DNA of 39,774 nucleotides from a bacterium (GCA_020057555.1 JAGVFR010000010.1:1-39774), one strand, 5' to 3'; positions 17,348 to 24,974 are shown, numbered from the stretch's first letter. A program made the numbers and translations. The notes: generated by a model from the sequence alone, not told the origin.

Positions 17348-18922
17348 ATGCGACGAGTTTTTTTGACATTCGTTCTGCTTTTCACTTTTCTCATGCCAAC
17401 TCGCGTTTTCGCGACCTCAACTTGTTATTGTTATTTCGGAGAAAAAAACGATTGCGTGCAGACGACTATCGATGAAAACGCAATTATGGATGAATGCAAT
17501 CTTGCTTGTGAAACAAAATATCAAGGCACTTTCAAAAGTATAGATTTCTCTGATGAAGCTGGCAGCGCTAATGACGTTCTTGCATTAGTAGATTGTTCTT
17601 CCGCGCATGCTGACGCAAATGAAGCAGTCACAAAACCTTTTACAGGAGGTGTTATCCCAAAATTGAACGTTGATATTCCAACAGTTACTTTCACGCCAGT
17701 TCTTCAAAAAGGTGGAAATCTGTCAATCAACTTTTTGGGAGATTATATTCAGGGAGTTTATATTTATCTTCTCACAATAGCGGCTGTTATCGCTGTTGTT
17801 TACATAATGATCGGCGGTTTGAGATGGGTACTTGCCGCAGGAGGCGCATCGAACATCGGCGAAGCAAAAAAAATGATTCAAAATGCTGTGATTGGACTTG
17901 TTTTATTGTTAAGCGTTGTTTTGATTCTTAAAACAGTGAACCCTCAACTCGTAACATTTGATCCGTTTACACTTGAACGGATACAGGAGACCACAATTGA
18001 TGAAGCACAGCATGCGGAAAGTAACGCTGTTGAAGAACCAAGCGAACCAGCTCCAACACCGACTCCTGTACCGTCTCCGGCACCTGCACCAGAACCAGTT
18101 CCTGCACCAGCACCGACCCCATCTGCAGAAGAAGGAAAAAAAGTCACTCTCCCGTATTCAGATGGTGGAAGATTAAAAATGGAATATGTTCAATTACCTC
18201 TTGATGCTGGAGATGAATATATTACTCCGCCACGCGTCTGTACAATTCCAGTTCCGTCTGAACCAGTTTCATTAAGCGGTGTTGATATAGATACAAAATT
18301 TCTTGGTAATTTAGACTGTAACGTATCGTCGCAAACAAAAAATAAAAAACGTCCTGATAGTCAGATTCAAATGGTTGTTCTTCATCAAGGCTTCAAAAGC
18401 GATGGCGGTCAAAACGGAAGTATGTGGTTTCAAGACTATAATTATGGAAAAATTGTTGCATGTAAAACAAGCAAGTCCGGTGTTTTCAATTACAAAGCTT
18501 GTCAACGAAACGGACAAAAACTTGTAGTTCAACCAACCAAGAATCAAACACCAGTTTCTAGTCATTTTGCTGTTACTTTAGGCGGAACTATCTATCAATT
18601 AACTGATGTTGGTCATGTGACGAATAACTGCGGAGGTTGTGGCACAAACAAAACAGGAATTGGAATAGACCTCCAATACAACATAGAAAATGGAAAAAAT
18701 GTTTATTCAGAAGCACAATACAAAAGCGTTGCAAAACTAATCAAAGGCCTAAGTGAGAAATATAAATTTCAAATAAATGACGAAACAGTTAAAGCTCATT
18801 GTGAGGTTGGAAAACACACGGATCCGCCAGATTACGATCTCACTAAACTTGGAAAACTAATGGACGTAACTCTTGATATTGCCGCACACAGCGATTCACA
18901 GTGCAGCTGGATCGCGTCTTGA
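17348..18922 (+). CDS. VirB2-like pilin domain fused to a peptidoglycan amidase domain
   Basis: A 524-aa exported protein. A signal peptide spans residues 1-22 (ending RVFA). A Cys-rich segment follows (TCYCYFGEKNDC, DECNLACE). Residues 125-205 carry two hydrophobic helices with GGLRWVLAAGGASNIGEAKK between them, the typical TrbC/VirB2-like pilin layout. A Pro/Ala-rich linker spans about 219-255. The C-terminal part (about 335-515) resembles N-acetylmuramoyl-L-alanine amidases (Amidase_2/PGRP). It has the first zinc histidine in VVLHQG (near 345), a VSSHFAVTLGG strand, and HCEVGKHTDPPDYD near 483-492 for the remaining ligands. Amidases of this family cleave the glycan-peptide bond. The fusion suggests wall opening at the site of pilus or secretion assembly. 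It lies 2 bases after the DsbA-like gene, which may form its disulfides. Confidence 0.85.
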   Translation: MRRVFLTFVLLFTFLMPTRVFATSTCYCYFGEKNDCVQTTIDENAIMDECNLACETKYQGTFKSIDFSDEAGSANDVLALVDCSSAHADANEAVTKPFTGGVIPKLNVDIPTVTFTPVLQKGGNLSINFLGDYIQGVYIYLLTIAAVIAVVYIMIGGLRWVLAAGGASNIGEAKKMIQNAVIGLVLLLSVVLILKTVNPQLVTFDPFTLERIQETTIDEAQHAESNAVEEPSEPAPTPTPVPSPAPAPEPVPAPAPTPSAEEGKKVTLPYSDGGRLKMEYVQLPLDAGDEYITPPRVCTIPVPSEPVSLSGVDIDTKFLGNLDCNVSSQTKNKKRPDSQIQMVVLHQGFKSDGGQNGSMWFQDYNYGKIVACKTSKSGVFNYKACQRNGQKLVVQPTKNQTPVSSHFAVTLGGTIYQLTDVGHVTNNCGGCGTNKTGIGIDLQYNIENGKNVYSEAQYKSVAKLIKGLSEKYKFQINDETVKAHCEVGKHTDPPDYDLTKLGKLMDVTLDIAAHSDSQCSWIAS

Positions 18923-18925
18923 TTT

Positions 18926-20212
18926 ATGTTTGTTTGTACTCATTGCGACACACAGGTACAAAAATGGGCTGGAAGATGTTTTGAATGTCAGAAATGGGGA
19001 ACGCTTGTTGAGCAAGAAATAACAACTAAAAAATCCTCAACTGTCTCAAACGCTCGCGCAAAAGAATCAAAAAAACTATCTGAACTGTCAGGACAAAACG
19101 AACACTCGCGAATCCAAACACTTGAACCGGAAATAGACCGAGTGTTAGGAGGAGGGATCGTGAAAGGCTCTATTGTTCTTTTGTCTGGAGAACCTGGAAT
19201 TGGAAAGTCAACGCTTGTCGCTGAAATCGCAAAACGTTTTGTTGAACAAGGAAATCCTGTCCTGTATATCTCCGGTGAAGAGTCAGCACCGCAACTCAAA
19301 ACAAGATTCGATCGTTTGAACACAAAATTAGATCAACTTTTTTTTCTTGAAGCTAGTTCAGTTGAATCAATCGTTCAAACAATCGAAAAAGAAAAACCAA
19401 GTATTGTTGTGATCGATTCAATTCAAACTTTATTTTCAGATGGAATCGACAGCACTGCAGGAAGCCCGACAACAGTACGTTACGCGACTTCTGTTTTACT
19501 TGAACTTGCCAAACGAACTCATGTTTCGATATTTCTCATAGGCCAAGTCACAAAAGATGGAATGGTTGCTGGACCAAAAACTCTTGAGCATTTAGTTGAT
19601 GTTGTTTTGTCGCTTGATGGAAATTCATCGCATTCTTATCGTTGGCTTTCGTGTTCTAAAAATCGTTTTGGCGCAACAGACGAGGTTGGCGTATTTGAAA
19701 TGACACCAAGAGGCCTTGAACCGGTTACAAATCCATCAGCAAAATTTCTCGAAGAACGAGTCGCTGTGCCGGGCTCTGTAATTGCCGCGACTGTTGAAGG
19801 ATCACGCGTGTTTTTGGTTGAAATCCAGGCGCTTGTTGAAAAAACCGCTTATGGAATTCCTGTTCGTCGCGCGTCTGGATTTGATCAAAATCGTTTACAA
19901 ATGCTTATTGCGATTCTTTCAAAGCGAGCAGGACTAAAACTCGGAGAGCAAGATATCTACGTCAATGTGATCGGTGGAATGAAAGTAACAGAGCCAGCGA
20001 TCGATCTTGCTGTTTGTGCCGCGATAGCAAGTGCATCAAAAAATATTGCGTTTGAAGAAGCCACGGTTTTCTTCGGTGAAGTCGGACTAGGTGGAGAAGT
20101 CAGACGTGTAACATCATCGGAAAAACGCAGTGCTGAATCAAAGCGTCTAGGAATCAAAAAAATCTTTGGACCGGAAACCGGAAACGTAAATAAAATTTCA
20201 AATCTATTCTAA
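18926..20212 (+). CDS. radA: DNA repair protein RadA
   Basis: RecA-like ATPase that processes recombination intermediates, 428 aa. The N-terminal zinc finger is intact (CTHCDTQVQKWAGRCFEC). Walker A is GEPGIGKST near residue 90 and Walker B is SIVVIDSIQT. The RadA-specific KNRFG motif is present in CSKNRFGATDEVG. The C-terminal Lon-protease-like domain includes INVIGG-type YVNVIGGMKVTEPAIDLAV. It is slightly short at the C-terminus compared with E. coli RadA. It is the last gene of the plus-strand operon, and its end overlaps the recG end by nine bases in a convergent arrangement with no visible terminator. Confidence 0.96.
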   Translation: MFVCTHCDTQVQKWAGRCFECQKWGTLVEQEITTKKSSTVSNARAKESKKLSELSGQNEHSRIQTLEPEIDRVLGGGIVKGSIVLLSGEPGIGKSTLVAEIAKRFVEQGNPVLYISGEESAPQLKTRFDRLNTKLDQLFFLEASSVESIVQTIEKEKPSIVVIDSIQTLFSDGIDSTAGSPTTVRYATSVLLELAKRTHVSIFLIGQVTKDGMVAGPKTLEHLVDVVLSLDGNSSHSYRWLSCSKNRFGATDEVGVFEMTPRGLEPVTNPSAKFLEERVAVPGSVIAATVEGSRVFLVEIQALVEKTAYGIPVRRASGFDQNRLQMLIAILSKRAGLKLGEQDIYVNVIGGMKVTEPAIDLAVCAAIASASKNIAFEEATVFFGEVGLGGEVRRVTSSEKRSAESKRLGIKKIFGPETGNVNKISNLF

Positions 20213-22255
20213 GTGAGCGGCTTCAAACGTTGAACGAATTTTTTCTCGAATGAGTGGATATTTTTCAAGCTCTGGATCTTCGTTGAGCACTTTTGTTGTC
20301 CAATCAAATGCCGTTTTCATTATTTCAACGTCAGCCGGTGTTGCAAATTGAAAATCAGGAAAACCTGATTGAGCGTTTCCAAATATATTTCCCGCTCCGC
20401 GAAGTTCAAGATCTTTTTCTGCAAGTTCAAATCCGTTTTGCGTCTTTTCAAGAGTTCTCAATCGCTCAAGAGCGGTCTCACTCGCATCATCTGATAACAG
20501 ATAACAATACGAAACAAGATCACTTCTTCCAACCCTTCCACGAAGTTGATGCAGTTGAGCCAAACCAAACCGTTCCGCTCCAAATATCACCATAACAGTC
20601 GCGTTTGGAACATCCACTCCAACTTCAACAACAGTTGTTGAAACAAGGACATCTGTTTTTCCGTCTTTGAATTTTTGTATGGCTTCCTGTTTTTCATCAG
20701 ACTTTAGTCTTCCATGCAGAACTCCAACTTTGAATTCTTTAAGCGGACCTTTTTTAAGTTGCTCGCTAACATCAGTAACGCTTTTCGCGCCTTGTTTATC
20801 TGATGGATCAATAAGCGGGCAAACAACGTAAACCTGTTGTCCTTTTGCAATTTGGTCTTTCACATGTTGCCACATTCCAGCGCGATGATTCGCTGAAACG
20901 ATCGCAGTTCCAATCGGTTTTCGGCCTTTTGGAAGTTGTGAAATTACAGAAATGTCCAAATCCCCACAAACAGTAAGGGCTAATGAACGTGGAATCGGTG
21001 TAGCTGTCATTGAAAGCAAATGCGCGGAAATTTCTCTTCCATTTTCAAGCAGTGCGTGACGTTGCGCAACACCAAAACGGTGTTGCTCATCCACAATGAC
21101 AAATGCAAGATTTGGAATTTCAACCATCTCTTCAAGTAAAGCGTGCGTACCAACGACACAACGAATATCGCTATTTTTCAACTTTTGCAAAAGTTCATCT
21201 TTATTCACATCTTCATCACCAATTCGTTTTTGTGAACGTGTAAAAAGAGCGACACTATGAGGTGATAGAAACATGTTAAAAACTGCTCGTTGTTGCGCGG
21301 CAAGAATTTCTGTTGGCGCAAGATATACAACAGCGAGTCCATTTGAGAGAACACTGTTTGCGGCCATTGCCGCAACAACAGTTTTTCCAGAACCAACGTC
21401 CCCCTGAAGCAAACGATTCATTGGATTTTGTTTTGCCAAATCCTGAACTATTTCCCAAGCGGTTTTGCGTTGCGCAGAAGTCAGTTCGAACGGCAGTTGA
21501 GCAACAAATGTCTTCAAGACTTTTTCATCAATTGGAATCACATGAGACCTGCGTTTTTGTCGATCTTGCCTAGAACGCGCAAATAAAAGTTGATGTAAAA
21601 AAAGCTCGTCAAACTTTAGTCGCTCGATCGCTTTGGTCAAATCTTTTTGATTTTCCGGGAAATGCACGTTTCGAATCGCTTGCGACAAATCTGTGTAATC
21701 CGCTTTTCTTCTAATAGATTCTGGGACCCAATCAACAAGCTCGTTTGTAGCAGACAGAGCGCTATTGATTGCCGTGCGCAAGCGCTTCATTGTGAGCGAA
21801 CCAGACAAACCATAAACAGGAACGATCCTGCCTGTATGAACTCGTTTTCCTTCTGGCTCAAACACAGGATTCATTAGCGCTTTTCCAAATCGAAAATCAA
21901 TTCTTCCAGAAAATGAAAGCTTCATGCCGGGACGGAGTGTTTCGGTTAGATATTTTTGATTGAACCAAATGATTGGAAGTGATCCTGTTTCGTCCTCAAT
22001 AACCGCGTCAACAATTGTCATTCGACGACCTTTTGCTTGACGAGAATCAATCGAAACAATAGAACCAATCACTGTCACAGTCTCTCCAACTTTTACTTCG
22101 GCTATTGGTTTGATGTTTGAAAAATCGTCATAACGAAACGGAACATAAAACAAAAGATCATAAACAGAGAAAATGCCCATGTTTTTGAGATCTTTGACTG
22201 CTTTCCCGCCAATGCCTGGAAGTTCAGAAACGGAAGAATTGAGATGATGTGCCAT
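20204..22255 (-). CDS. recG: ATP-dependent DNA helicase RecG
   Basis: Branched-DNA helicase that reverses stalled forks, 683 aa, full length. The N-terminal wedge/OB domain is at residues 1-240 (ELPGIGGKAVKDLKNMG, then VGETVTVIGSIVS). Helicase motif I is QGDVGSGKTVVAAMA and the DEQH box is VIVDEQHRFGVAQR. Motif III is SMTATPIPRSLA and motif VI is QLRGRVGRSDLVSYC. The C-terminal region resembles the translocation domain (FELAEKDLELRGAGNIFG). It is transcribed toward radA. The tRNA-region terminator at 22281-22309 lies just upstream, so it probably has its own promoter. Confidence 0.97.
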   Translation of the reverse strand: MAHHLNSSVSELPGIGGKAVKDLKNMGIFSVYDLLFYVPFRYDDFSNIKPIAEVKVGETVTVIGSIVSIDSRQAKGRRMTIVDAVIEDETGSLPIIWFNQKYLTETLRPGMKLSFSGRIDFRFGKALMNPVFEPEGKRVHTGRIVPVYGLSGSLTMKRLRTAINSALSATNELVDWVPESIRRKADYTDLSQAIRNVHFPENQKDLTKAIERLKFDELFLHQLLFARSRQDRQKRRSHVIPIDEKVLKTFVAQLPFELTSAQRKTAWEIVQDLAKQNPMNRLLQGDVGSGKTVVAAMAANSVLSNGLAVVYLAPTEILAAQQRAVFNMFLSPHSVALFTRSQKRIGDEDVNKDELLQKLKNSDIRCVVGTHALLEEMVEIPNLAFVIVDEQHRFGVAQRHALLENGREISAHLLSMTATPIPRSLALTVCGDLDISVISQLPKGRKPIGTAIVSANHRAGMWQHVKDQIAKGQQVYVVCPLIDPSDKQGAKSVTDVSEQLKKGPLKEFKVGVLHGRLKSDEKQEAIQKFKDGKTDVLVSTTVVEVGVDVPNATVMVIFGAERFGLAQLHQLRGRVGRSDLVSYCYLLSDDASETALERLRTLEKTQNGFELAEKDLELRGAGNIFGNAQSGFPDFQFATPADVEIMKTAFDWTTKVLNEDPELEKYPLIREKIRSTFEAAHLE

Positions 22256-22280
22256 AACAAACTCATCTTATCAACAAAGT

Positions 22281-22309
22281 CAAAAACAAAAAACACGTCT
22301 TTGCGTGTT
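22281..22309 (-). terminator. Rho-independent terminator after the tRNA-Arg region
   Basis: AACACG (22292-22297) pairs with CGTGTT (22304-22309), and the minus strand continues TTTTGTTTTTG. It begins four bases after the CCA of the outer, interrupted tRNA-Arg-like gene. Confidence 0.7.
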
Positions 22310-22474
22310 CTGTGGTGCGCTCGACAGGGTTCGCTCGGCGAGGATAGCGAGCAAAGAATAAAACAAGGTTTGATTCCTTCAAGCGACACAGCCGTCCTGT
22401 CAGGTCGTTAGACATGACAACACCTGTGTCCTACAGCTCCGCAAGCTGTCGCTCTATCACGAGACGGAGCGAGA

Positions 22475-22613
22475 GAAACAAAAATGTCCATTCGTGTGTT
22501 TCTGGTGCACCCGACAGGGTTCGAACCTGTGGCCTACAGCTCCGCAAGCTGTCGCTCTATCCAGCTGAGCTACGGGTGCGAGTTAAAAACAAACGAATGA
22601 ACATTTTTGTTTC
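22475..22613. repeat. 20-bp inverted repeat flanking tRNA-Arg
   Basis: GAAACAAAAATGTCCATTCG (22475-22494) and its complement (22594-22613, one mismatch) bracket the intact tRNA-Arg. The arms could pair in RNA or DNA to present the tRNA in a loop, or be the ends of the inserted segment. Confidence 0.75.
22503..22579 (-). tRNA. tRNA-Arg (anticodon GCG)
   Basis: A complete 77-nt cloverleaf with encoded CCA (22503-22505). The acceptor GCACCCG pairs with CGGGTGC. The anticodon stem is ACAGC/GCTGT around loop TTGCGGA, giving anticodon GCG (reads CGC, and CGU by wobble). The T arm is ACAGG TTCGAAC CCTGT. Most bacteria read these codons with an A34-modified ACG tRNA, so a GCG tRNA-Arg is slightly unusual. 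It sits inside the pieces of another tRNA-Arg-like gene and is flanked by inverted repeats. Confidence 0.95.
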
Positions 22614-22671
22614 CGAGCGAGGCGACGTGATCTGATTCAATCAGATCCAGCTGAGCTACGAGCGCAAAAGC

Positions 22672-23187
22672 TCACAATTTATACATTCGACGGGCTATAT
22701 CTGTCAACCGTTCTTCCTTTCGATTTAAATTTTCTGCGCAAAACGGCAATAATGACGAACGAACTTGGTTTGGATCTATTTCTTCAAGAGGAACAGAAAG
22801 CATTGGATGCCACCTGTTTTGAAAATCAACGTACAAAATCTTTGTAACTGGCGGATCGTAAATAATCGAAAAATCGCGAATCGCATCAAAATCATAATAT
22901 GTATCATCAATCAAAACCCCTGTTGATGTGATCACAACTGGTATACGATCCGGCTCTTTGAAACTTGAAATAAGCATTATCACTCCGACCATTAAAATAA
23001 TAACAGCAAACAAAAAGTTGGCTGTCGCAATAGCATACACAATTAGTACTACACCAATAATTATGGCAACGACATACCAAGTCCTAGAACGTTCATGTTG
23101 CGGATATTCATCCACTTCCCATTCAAGAATTGGTTCACCTATATCAATAGATACTTCTGTTTGTGATGATAGATTTTGTTCTTCCAT
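22672..23187 (-). CDS. Two-helix membrane protein with PH-like domain, unknown function
   Basis: A 171-aa protein. An acidic N-terminus (DIGEPILEWEVDEYP) is followed by two adjacent membrane helices at about residues 36-75 (WYVVAIIIGVVLIVYAIA, FLFAVIILMVGVIMLIS). The C-terminal soluble domain (IPVVITSTGVLIDDTYYDFDAIRDFSI) has the beta-rich look of bacterial PH-type domains. I cannot assign a function. Its predicted promoter places the transcript start within a few bases of the ATG. The interrupted tRNA-Arg lies six bases downstream, so the mRNA and tRNA may be co-transcribed. Confidence 0.85.
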   Translation of the reverse strand: MEEQNLSSQTEVSIDIGEPILEWEVDEYPQHERSRTWYVVAIIIGVVLIVYAIATANFLFAVIILMVGVIMLISSFKEPDRIPVVITSTGVLIDDTYYDFDAIRDFSIIYDPPVTKILYVDFQNRWHPMLSVPLEEIDPNQVRSSLLPFCAENLNRKEERLTDIARRMYKL

Positions 23188-23196
23188 ACAACTGGA

Positions 23197-23225
23197 ATTT
23201 TAACATGATCCTTGATTATTCTCAA
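23197..23225 (-). promoter_or_regulatory. Promoter for the PH-like membrane protein gene
   Basis: On the minus strand TTGAGA (23220-23225), a 17-base spacer and TAAAAT (23197-23202). The predicted start is near 23190, only about 3 bases before the ATG, suggesting a leaderless or near-leaderless mRNA. It overlaps the divergent tRNA-Ser promoter. Confidence 0.6.
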
Positions 23226-23240
23226 AGGATCACGTATCCT
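23212..23240 (+). promoter_or_regulatory. Promoter for tRNA-Ser(GCU)
   Basis: TTGATT (23212-23217), a 17-base spacer and TATCCT (23235-23240), ending ten bases before the tRNA 5' end. It overlaps the minus-strand promoter at 23197-23225. The inverted pair GATCCTT/AAGGATC lies between them. Confidence 0.5.
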
Positions 23241-23250
23241 GCTGACGTCT

Positions 23251-23345
23251 GGAGAGGTACCCAAGAGGCTGAAGGGGGGAGATTGCTAATCTCCTAGGTC
23301 GGCGTTAAAACCGGCGCGAGGGTTCAAATCCCTCCCTCTCCGCCA
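23251..23345 (+). tRNA. tRNA-Ser (anticodon GCU)
   Basis: A 95-nt class II tRNA with encoded CCA (23343-23345). The acceptor GGAGAGG pairs with CCTCTCC. The anticodon stem is GGAGA/TCTCC around loop TTGCTAA, giving anticodon GCT, and a long variable arm (GTCGGCGTTAAAACCGGCGC) follows. The T arm is GAGGG TTCAAAT CCCTC. Its last 21 bases and the following hairpin are duplicated 175 bases downstream. Confidence 0.95.
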
Positions 23346-23388
23346 GTTCAATGAAGCCAACTGCTTGGCTTTGTTGAACTGGACACAG
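23325..23388 (+). repeat. 64-bp direct repeat copy A: tRNA-Ser 3' end plus hairpin
   Basis: It runs from the T loop of tRNA-Ser through CCA into a hairpin whose arms AGTTCAA/TTGAACT and GAAGCCAA/TTGGCTTT pair around CTGC. It is identical to 23500-23563. Confidence 0.9.
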
Positions 23389-23499
23389 GTAGAAAGGAGG
23401 AATTTGAACGCCGGAGCCATATGCCACCGACTCTGACAGGAGGCGGCATGGCGAGGTGGTGGCCAGACCATCGAGGCGGAAGCCGAGATGAGTCAAGGC
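23389..23499. other. 111-bp GC-richer insert between tRNA-Ser 3' repeats
   Basis: Between the two 64-bp direct repeats lies a stretch that looks more GC-rich than the surrounding AT-rich DNA. It has several short complementary words (GCCACC / GGTGGTGGC) and, on the minus strand, a T-arm-like GGCGTTCAAATTCC. There is no convincing gene. Long minus-strand reading frames across it are tRNA antisense artefacts. Confidence 0.6.
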
Positions 23500-23563
23500 C
23501 AAATCCCTCCCTCTCCGCCAGTTCAATGAAGCCAACTGCTTGGCTTTGTTGAACTGGACACAG
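23500..23563 (+). repeat. 64-bp direct repeat copy B: duplicated tRNA-Ser 3' end plus hairpin
   Basis: A perfect copy of 23325-23388 without the tRNA 5' part upstream. The arrangement resembles the attL/attR duplication left by elements that integrate into tRNA 3' ends, although the insert is only 111 bp. Confidence 0.9.
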
Positions 23564-23597
23564 AGTATAAATGGGTAGATGTTCACAATTAAAACAT

Positions 23598-23683
23598 GGA
23601 GGGGTGCTCCGAATGGTAAGGAACCAGTCTTGAAAACTGGCGCCCGAAAGGGCTTGCAGGTTCGAGTCCTGTCCCCTCCGCCA
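23598..23683 (+). tRNA. tRNA-Ser (anticodon UGA)
   Basis: An 86-nt class II tRNA with encoded CCA (23681-23683). The acceptor GGAGGGG pairs with CCCCTCC. The anticodon stem CCAGT/ACTGG surrounds loop CTTGAAA, giving anticodon TGA. The variable arm is GCCCGAAAGGGC and the T arm is GCAGG TTCGAGT CCTGT. It is followed by a terminator at 23705-23727. Confidence 0.95.
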
Positions 23684-23704
23684 AATTGTACTTTCAACGA
23701 AAAT

Positions 23705-23727
23705 AAAACGCGTCCAGCGTTTTTTTG
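23705..23727. terminator. Bidirectional rho-independent terminator (tRNA-Ser / ComF)
   Basis: AAAACGC (23705-23711) pairs with GCGTTTT (23717-23723), with a T run on the plus strand and ATTTT on the minus strand. It separates tRNA-Ser(UGA) from the convergent ComF-type gene. Confidence 0.75.
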
Positions 23728-24429
23728 TTACAAATTCCCCTTCGCGATTACCAGCCCCCAAACGCGCTTCACACCATTATCTTTCAAACATCGAGCGGCC
23801 GCGTCCATTGTGGCGCCAGATGTAAACACGTCATCACACAACACAACTTCTTCTGGAATTTCAATTGCTTGTGGGTTAATACAAAACAATCCATCGAGCT
23901 CGCCGAGTTTTCTTACTTCATGAGATTTTTGCGCTTGTGAAGCAGTCTGACGAGTGCGGACAAGCAAATCAAAAACTGGTTGATTATAAATCTGTCCACA
24001 CCAATCAGCTAAGACTCCTGCTTGATCAAAACCACGCGCGCGACATTTGAAACGATGCAAAGGAACCGGCGCAAAAACTGGTTGTGAAAATGGAGGTTGA
24101 AGCGCTGGCGCGGCTCGAACAATCCATCGAAACAAAATATCATTGACTGTCTTGTCGCCAATATATTTCCATTGATTGATTGCTTCGCGCACGACAGGAT
24201 TTCCATAATGCACGAACACTGACAACCCATCCAAAAAACTTTCACCTTTACAATCAACGCAAACAAACTGAAGCGAACCTTTTCCGCAAAACGGACAACC
24301 AAATCGAACTGGTGCTGGCCACCAATTTATCGAGCACGTTAAACACCAAAGGGTGCCCTCTGCGTGACACCCTAAACAAAATCTCGGGAATAAAGAATCT
24401 ATTGCCAATTTGCTGATGAGACTTTCCAT
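23728..24429 (-). CDS. ComF family protein (phosphoribosyltransferase-like)
   Basis: A 233-aa ComF/GntX-type protein. The N-terminal double zinc-finger region has four CxxC pairs: CLGC, CLTC, CPFC and CVDC. The phosphoribosyltransferase fold follows, with the PRPP-loop signature VVLCDDVFTSGATMDAAARC near residue 190 and PVPLHRFKCRARGFDQA near residue 120. ComF homologues act in natural DNA uptake and processing; the reaction is not defined. Here it is the last gene of the VirB-like operon, overlapping the preceding gene by 31 bases. This supports a link between that machinery and DNA import. Confidence 0.92.
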   Translation of the reverse strand: MESLISKLAIDSLFPRFCLGCHAEGTLWCLTCSINWWPAPVRFGCPFCGKGSLQFVCVDCKGESFLDGLSVFVHYGNPVVREAINQWKYIGDKTVNDILFRWIVRAAPALQPPFSQPVFAPVPLHRFKCRARGFDQAGVLADWCGQIYNQPVFDLLVRTRQTASQAQKSHEVRKLGELDGLFCINPQAIEIPEEVVLCDDVFTSGATMDAAARCLKDNGVKRVWGLVIAKGNL

Positions 24430-24974
24430 ACACCTTCAAGCCTAACAAGTTCAAGCAAGATTTCTTGATTTTCAACACTTACATTTTGTGGAGAATCTTT
24501 TGCGATTTCTCTTTGCGTGTTCAGTCGAATTGTCGCAAACCCTTTTGCTTCATCCATTTTTTCTACGGTCACTGTCAGAACTTTTGTTGTCACACCATAG
24601 TAGGTTTCAGGAAGAATGGACTTCGCGATAAAATTTTTCGTTTCTTCCGCAAAAGTATCAGTCATGAGCGGAAGCACATCAATCAAATTCTGAAAATTAG
24701 CTTCGTTTGAATAACTTCCATAACGCTCAACAAACATTTTCGCGACAGATGTTACACCAGCGGCCAGATTGCGCGTGTCTTGTTCTTGTTTGAGTTGTTG
24801 TTCTTTGAGAGTCGACACTATTTCTGTTTCATCAATTTGAGAAGTTTCAACTTCTTTTCCAACTTCTGGTGATTTTTCTGATCTAAACAAAAACCACAAG
24901 AGCCACAAAATCAACAACAAGAGAACAAGTGCAATCAAACCAATAACTGTAAAACGCATTTTTCGTGTTGTCAT
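24399..24974 (-). CDS. Single-pass membrane protein in the VirB-like operon, possibly VirB8-like
   Basis: A 191-aa protein with a short basic cytoplasmic N-terminus, one strong membrane helix (residues 8-30, IGLIALVLLLLILWLLWFLF) and an extracytoplasmic domain. That domain ends with beta-strand-like repeats (YYGVTTKVLTVTVEKMDE, GFATIRLNTQRE, EILLELVRLEGVWKVSSANW). The topology and terminal strands resemble NTF2-like/VirB8-type domains, but no diagnostic motif is visible and this is inference. Its start overlaps the VirB4 stop by four bases (ATGA). Confidence 0.8.
   Translation of the reverse strand: MTTRKMRFTVIGLIALVLLLLILWLLWFLFRSEKSPEVGKEVETSQIDETEIVSTLKEQQLKQEQDTRNLAAGVTSVAKMFVERYGSYSNEANFQNLIDVLPLMTDTFAEETKNFIAKSILPETYYGVTTKVLTVTVEKMDEAKGFATIRLNTQREIAKDSPQNVSVENQEILLELVRLEGVWKVSSANWQ

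Larger units (their letters stand above)
22313..22665 (-). pseudogene. Second tRNA-Arg-like gene, interrupted in two places
   Basis: Three blocks in tRNA order on the minus strand: 22665-22645 (acceptor GCGCTCG plus D-arm start), 22457-22422 (D-arm end, anticodon arm with GCG, variable loop) and 22333-22313 (T-arm end, acceptor CGAGCGC, then ACCA). Together they would make a nearly complete tRNA whose acceptor strands pair perfectly. The 5' insert, in the D loop, contains a complete tRNA-Arg; a second insert of about 88 bases lies in the T loop. The 36-base middle block matches the inner tRNA at all but one position. It is probably a decayed gene; splicing is not supported by any intron signature I can see. 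The 5' end lies six bases after the stop of the gene at 22672. Confidence 0.6.

Noticed and set aside
17944-18147. Minus-strand Gly/Ala-rich frame opposite the pilin-amidase gene
   Set aside because: It is the antisense shadow of the Pro/Ala-rich linker codons.
22313-22665. Group I intron in tRNA-Arg
   Set aside because: Such introns interrupt the anticodon loop; here the anticodon arms are intact and the breaks lie in the D and T loops, with no intron core seen.
23286-23761. Overlapping minus-strand reading frames across the tRNA-Ser genes
   Set aside because: They are antisense to tRNA-Ser genes and their repeats; peptides such as REGFEPSRR are well-known artefacts of translating tRNA loci.
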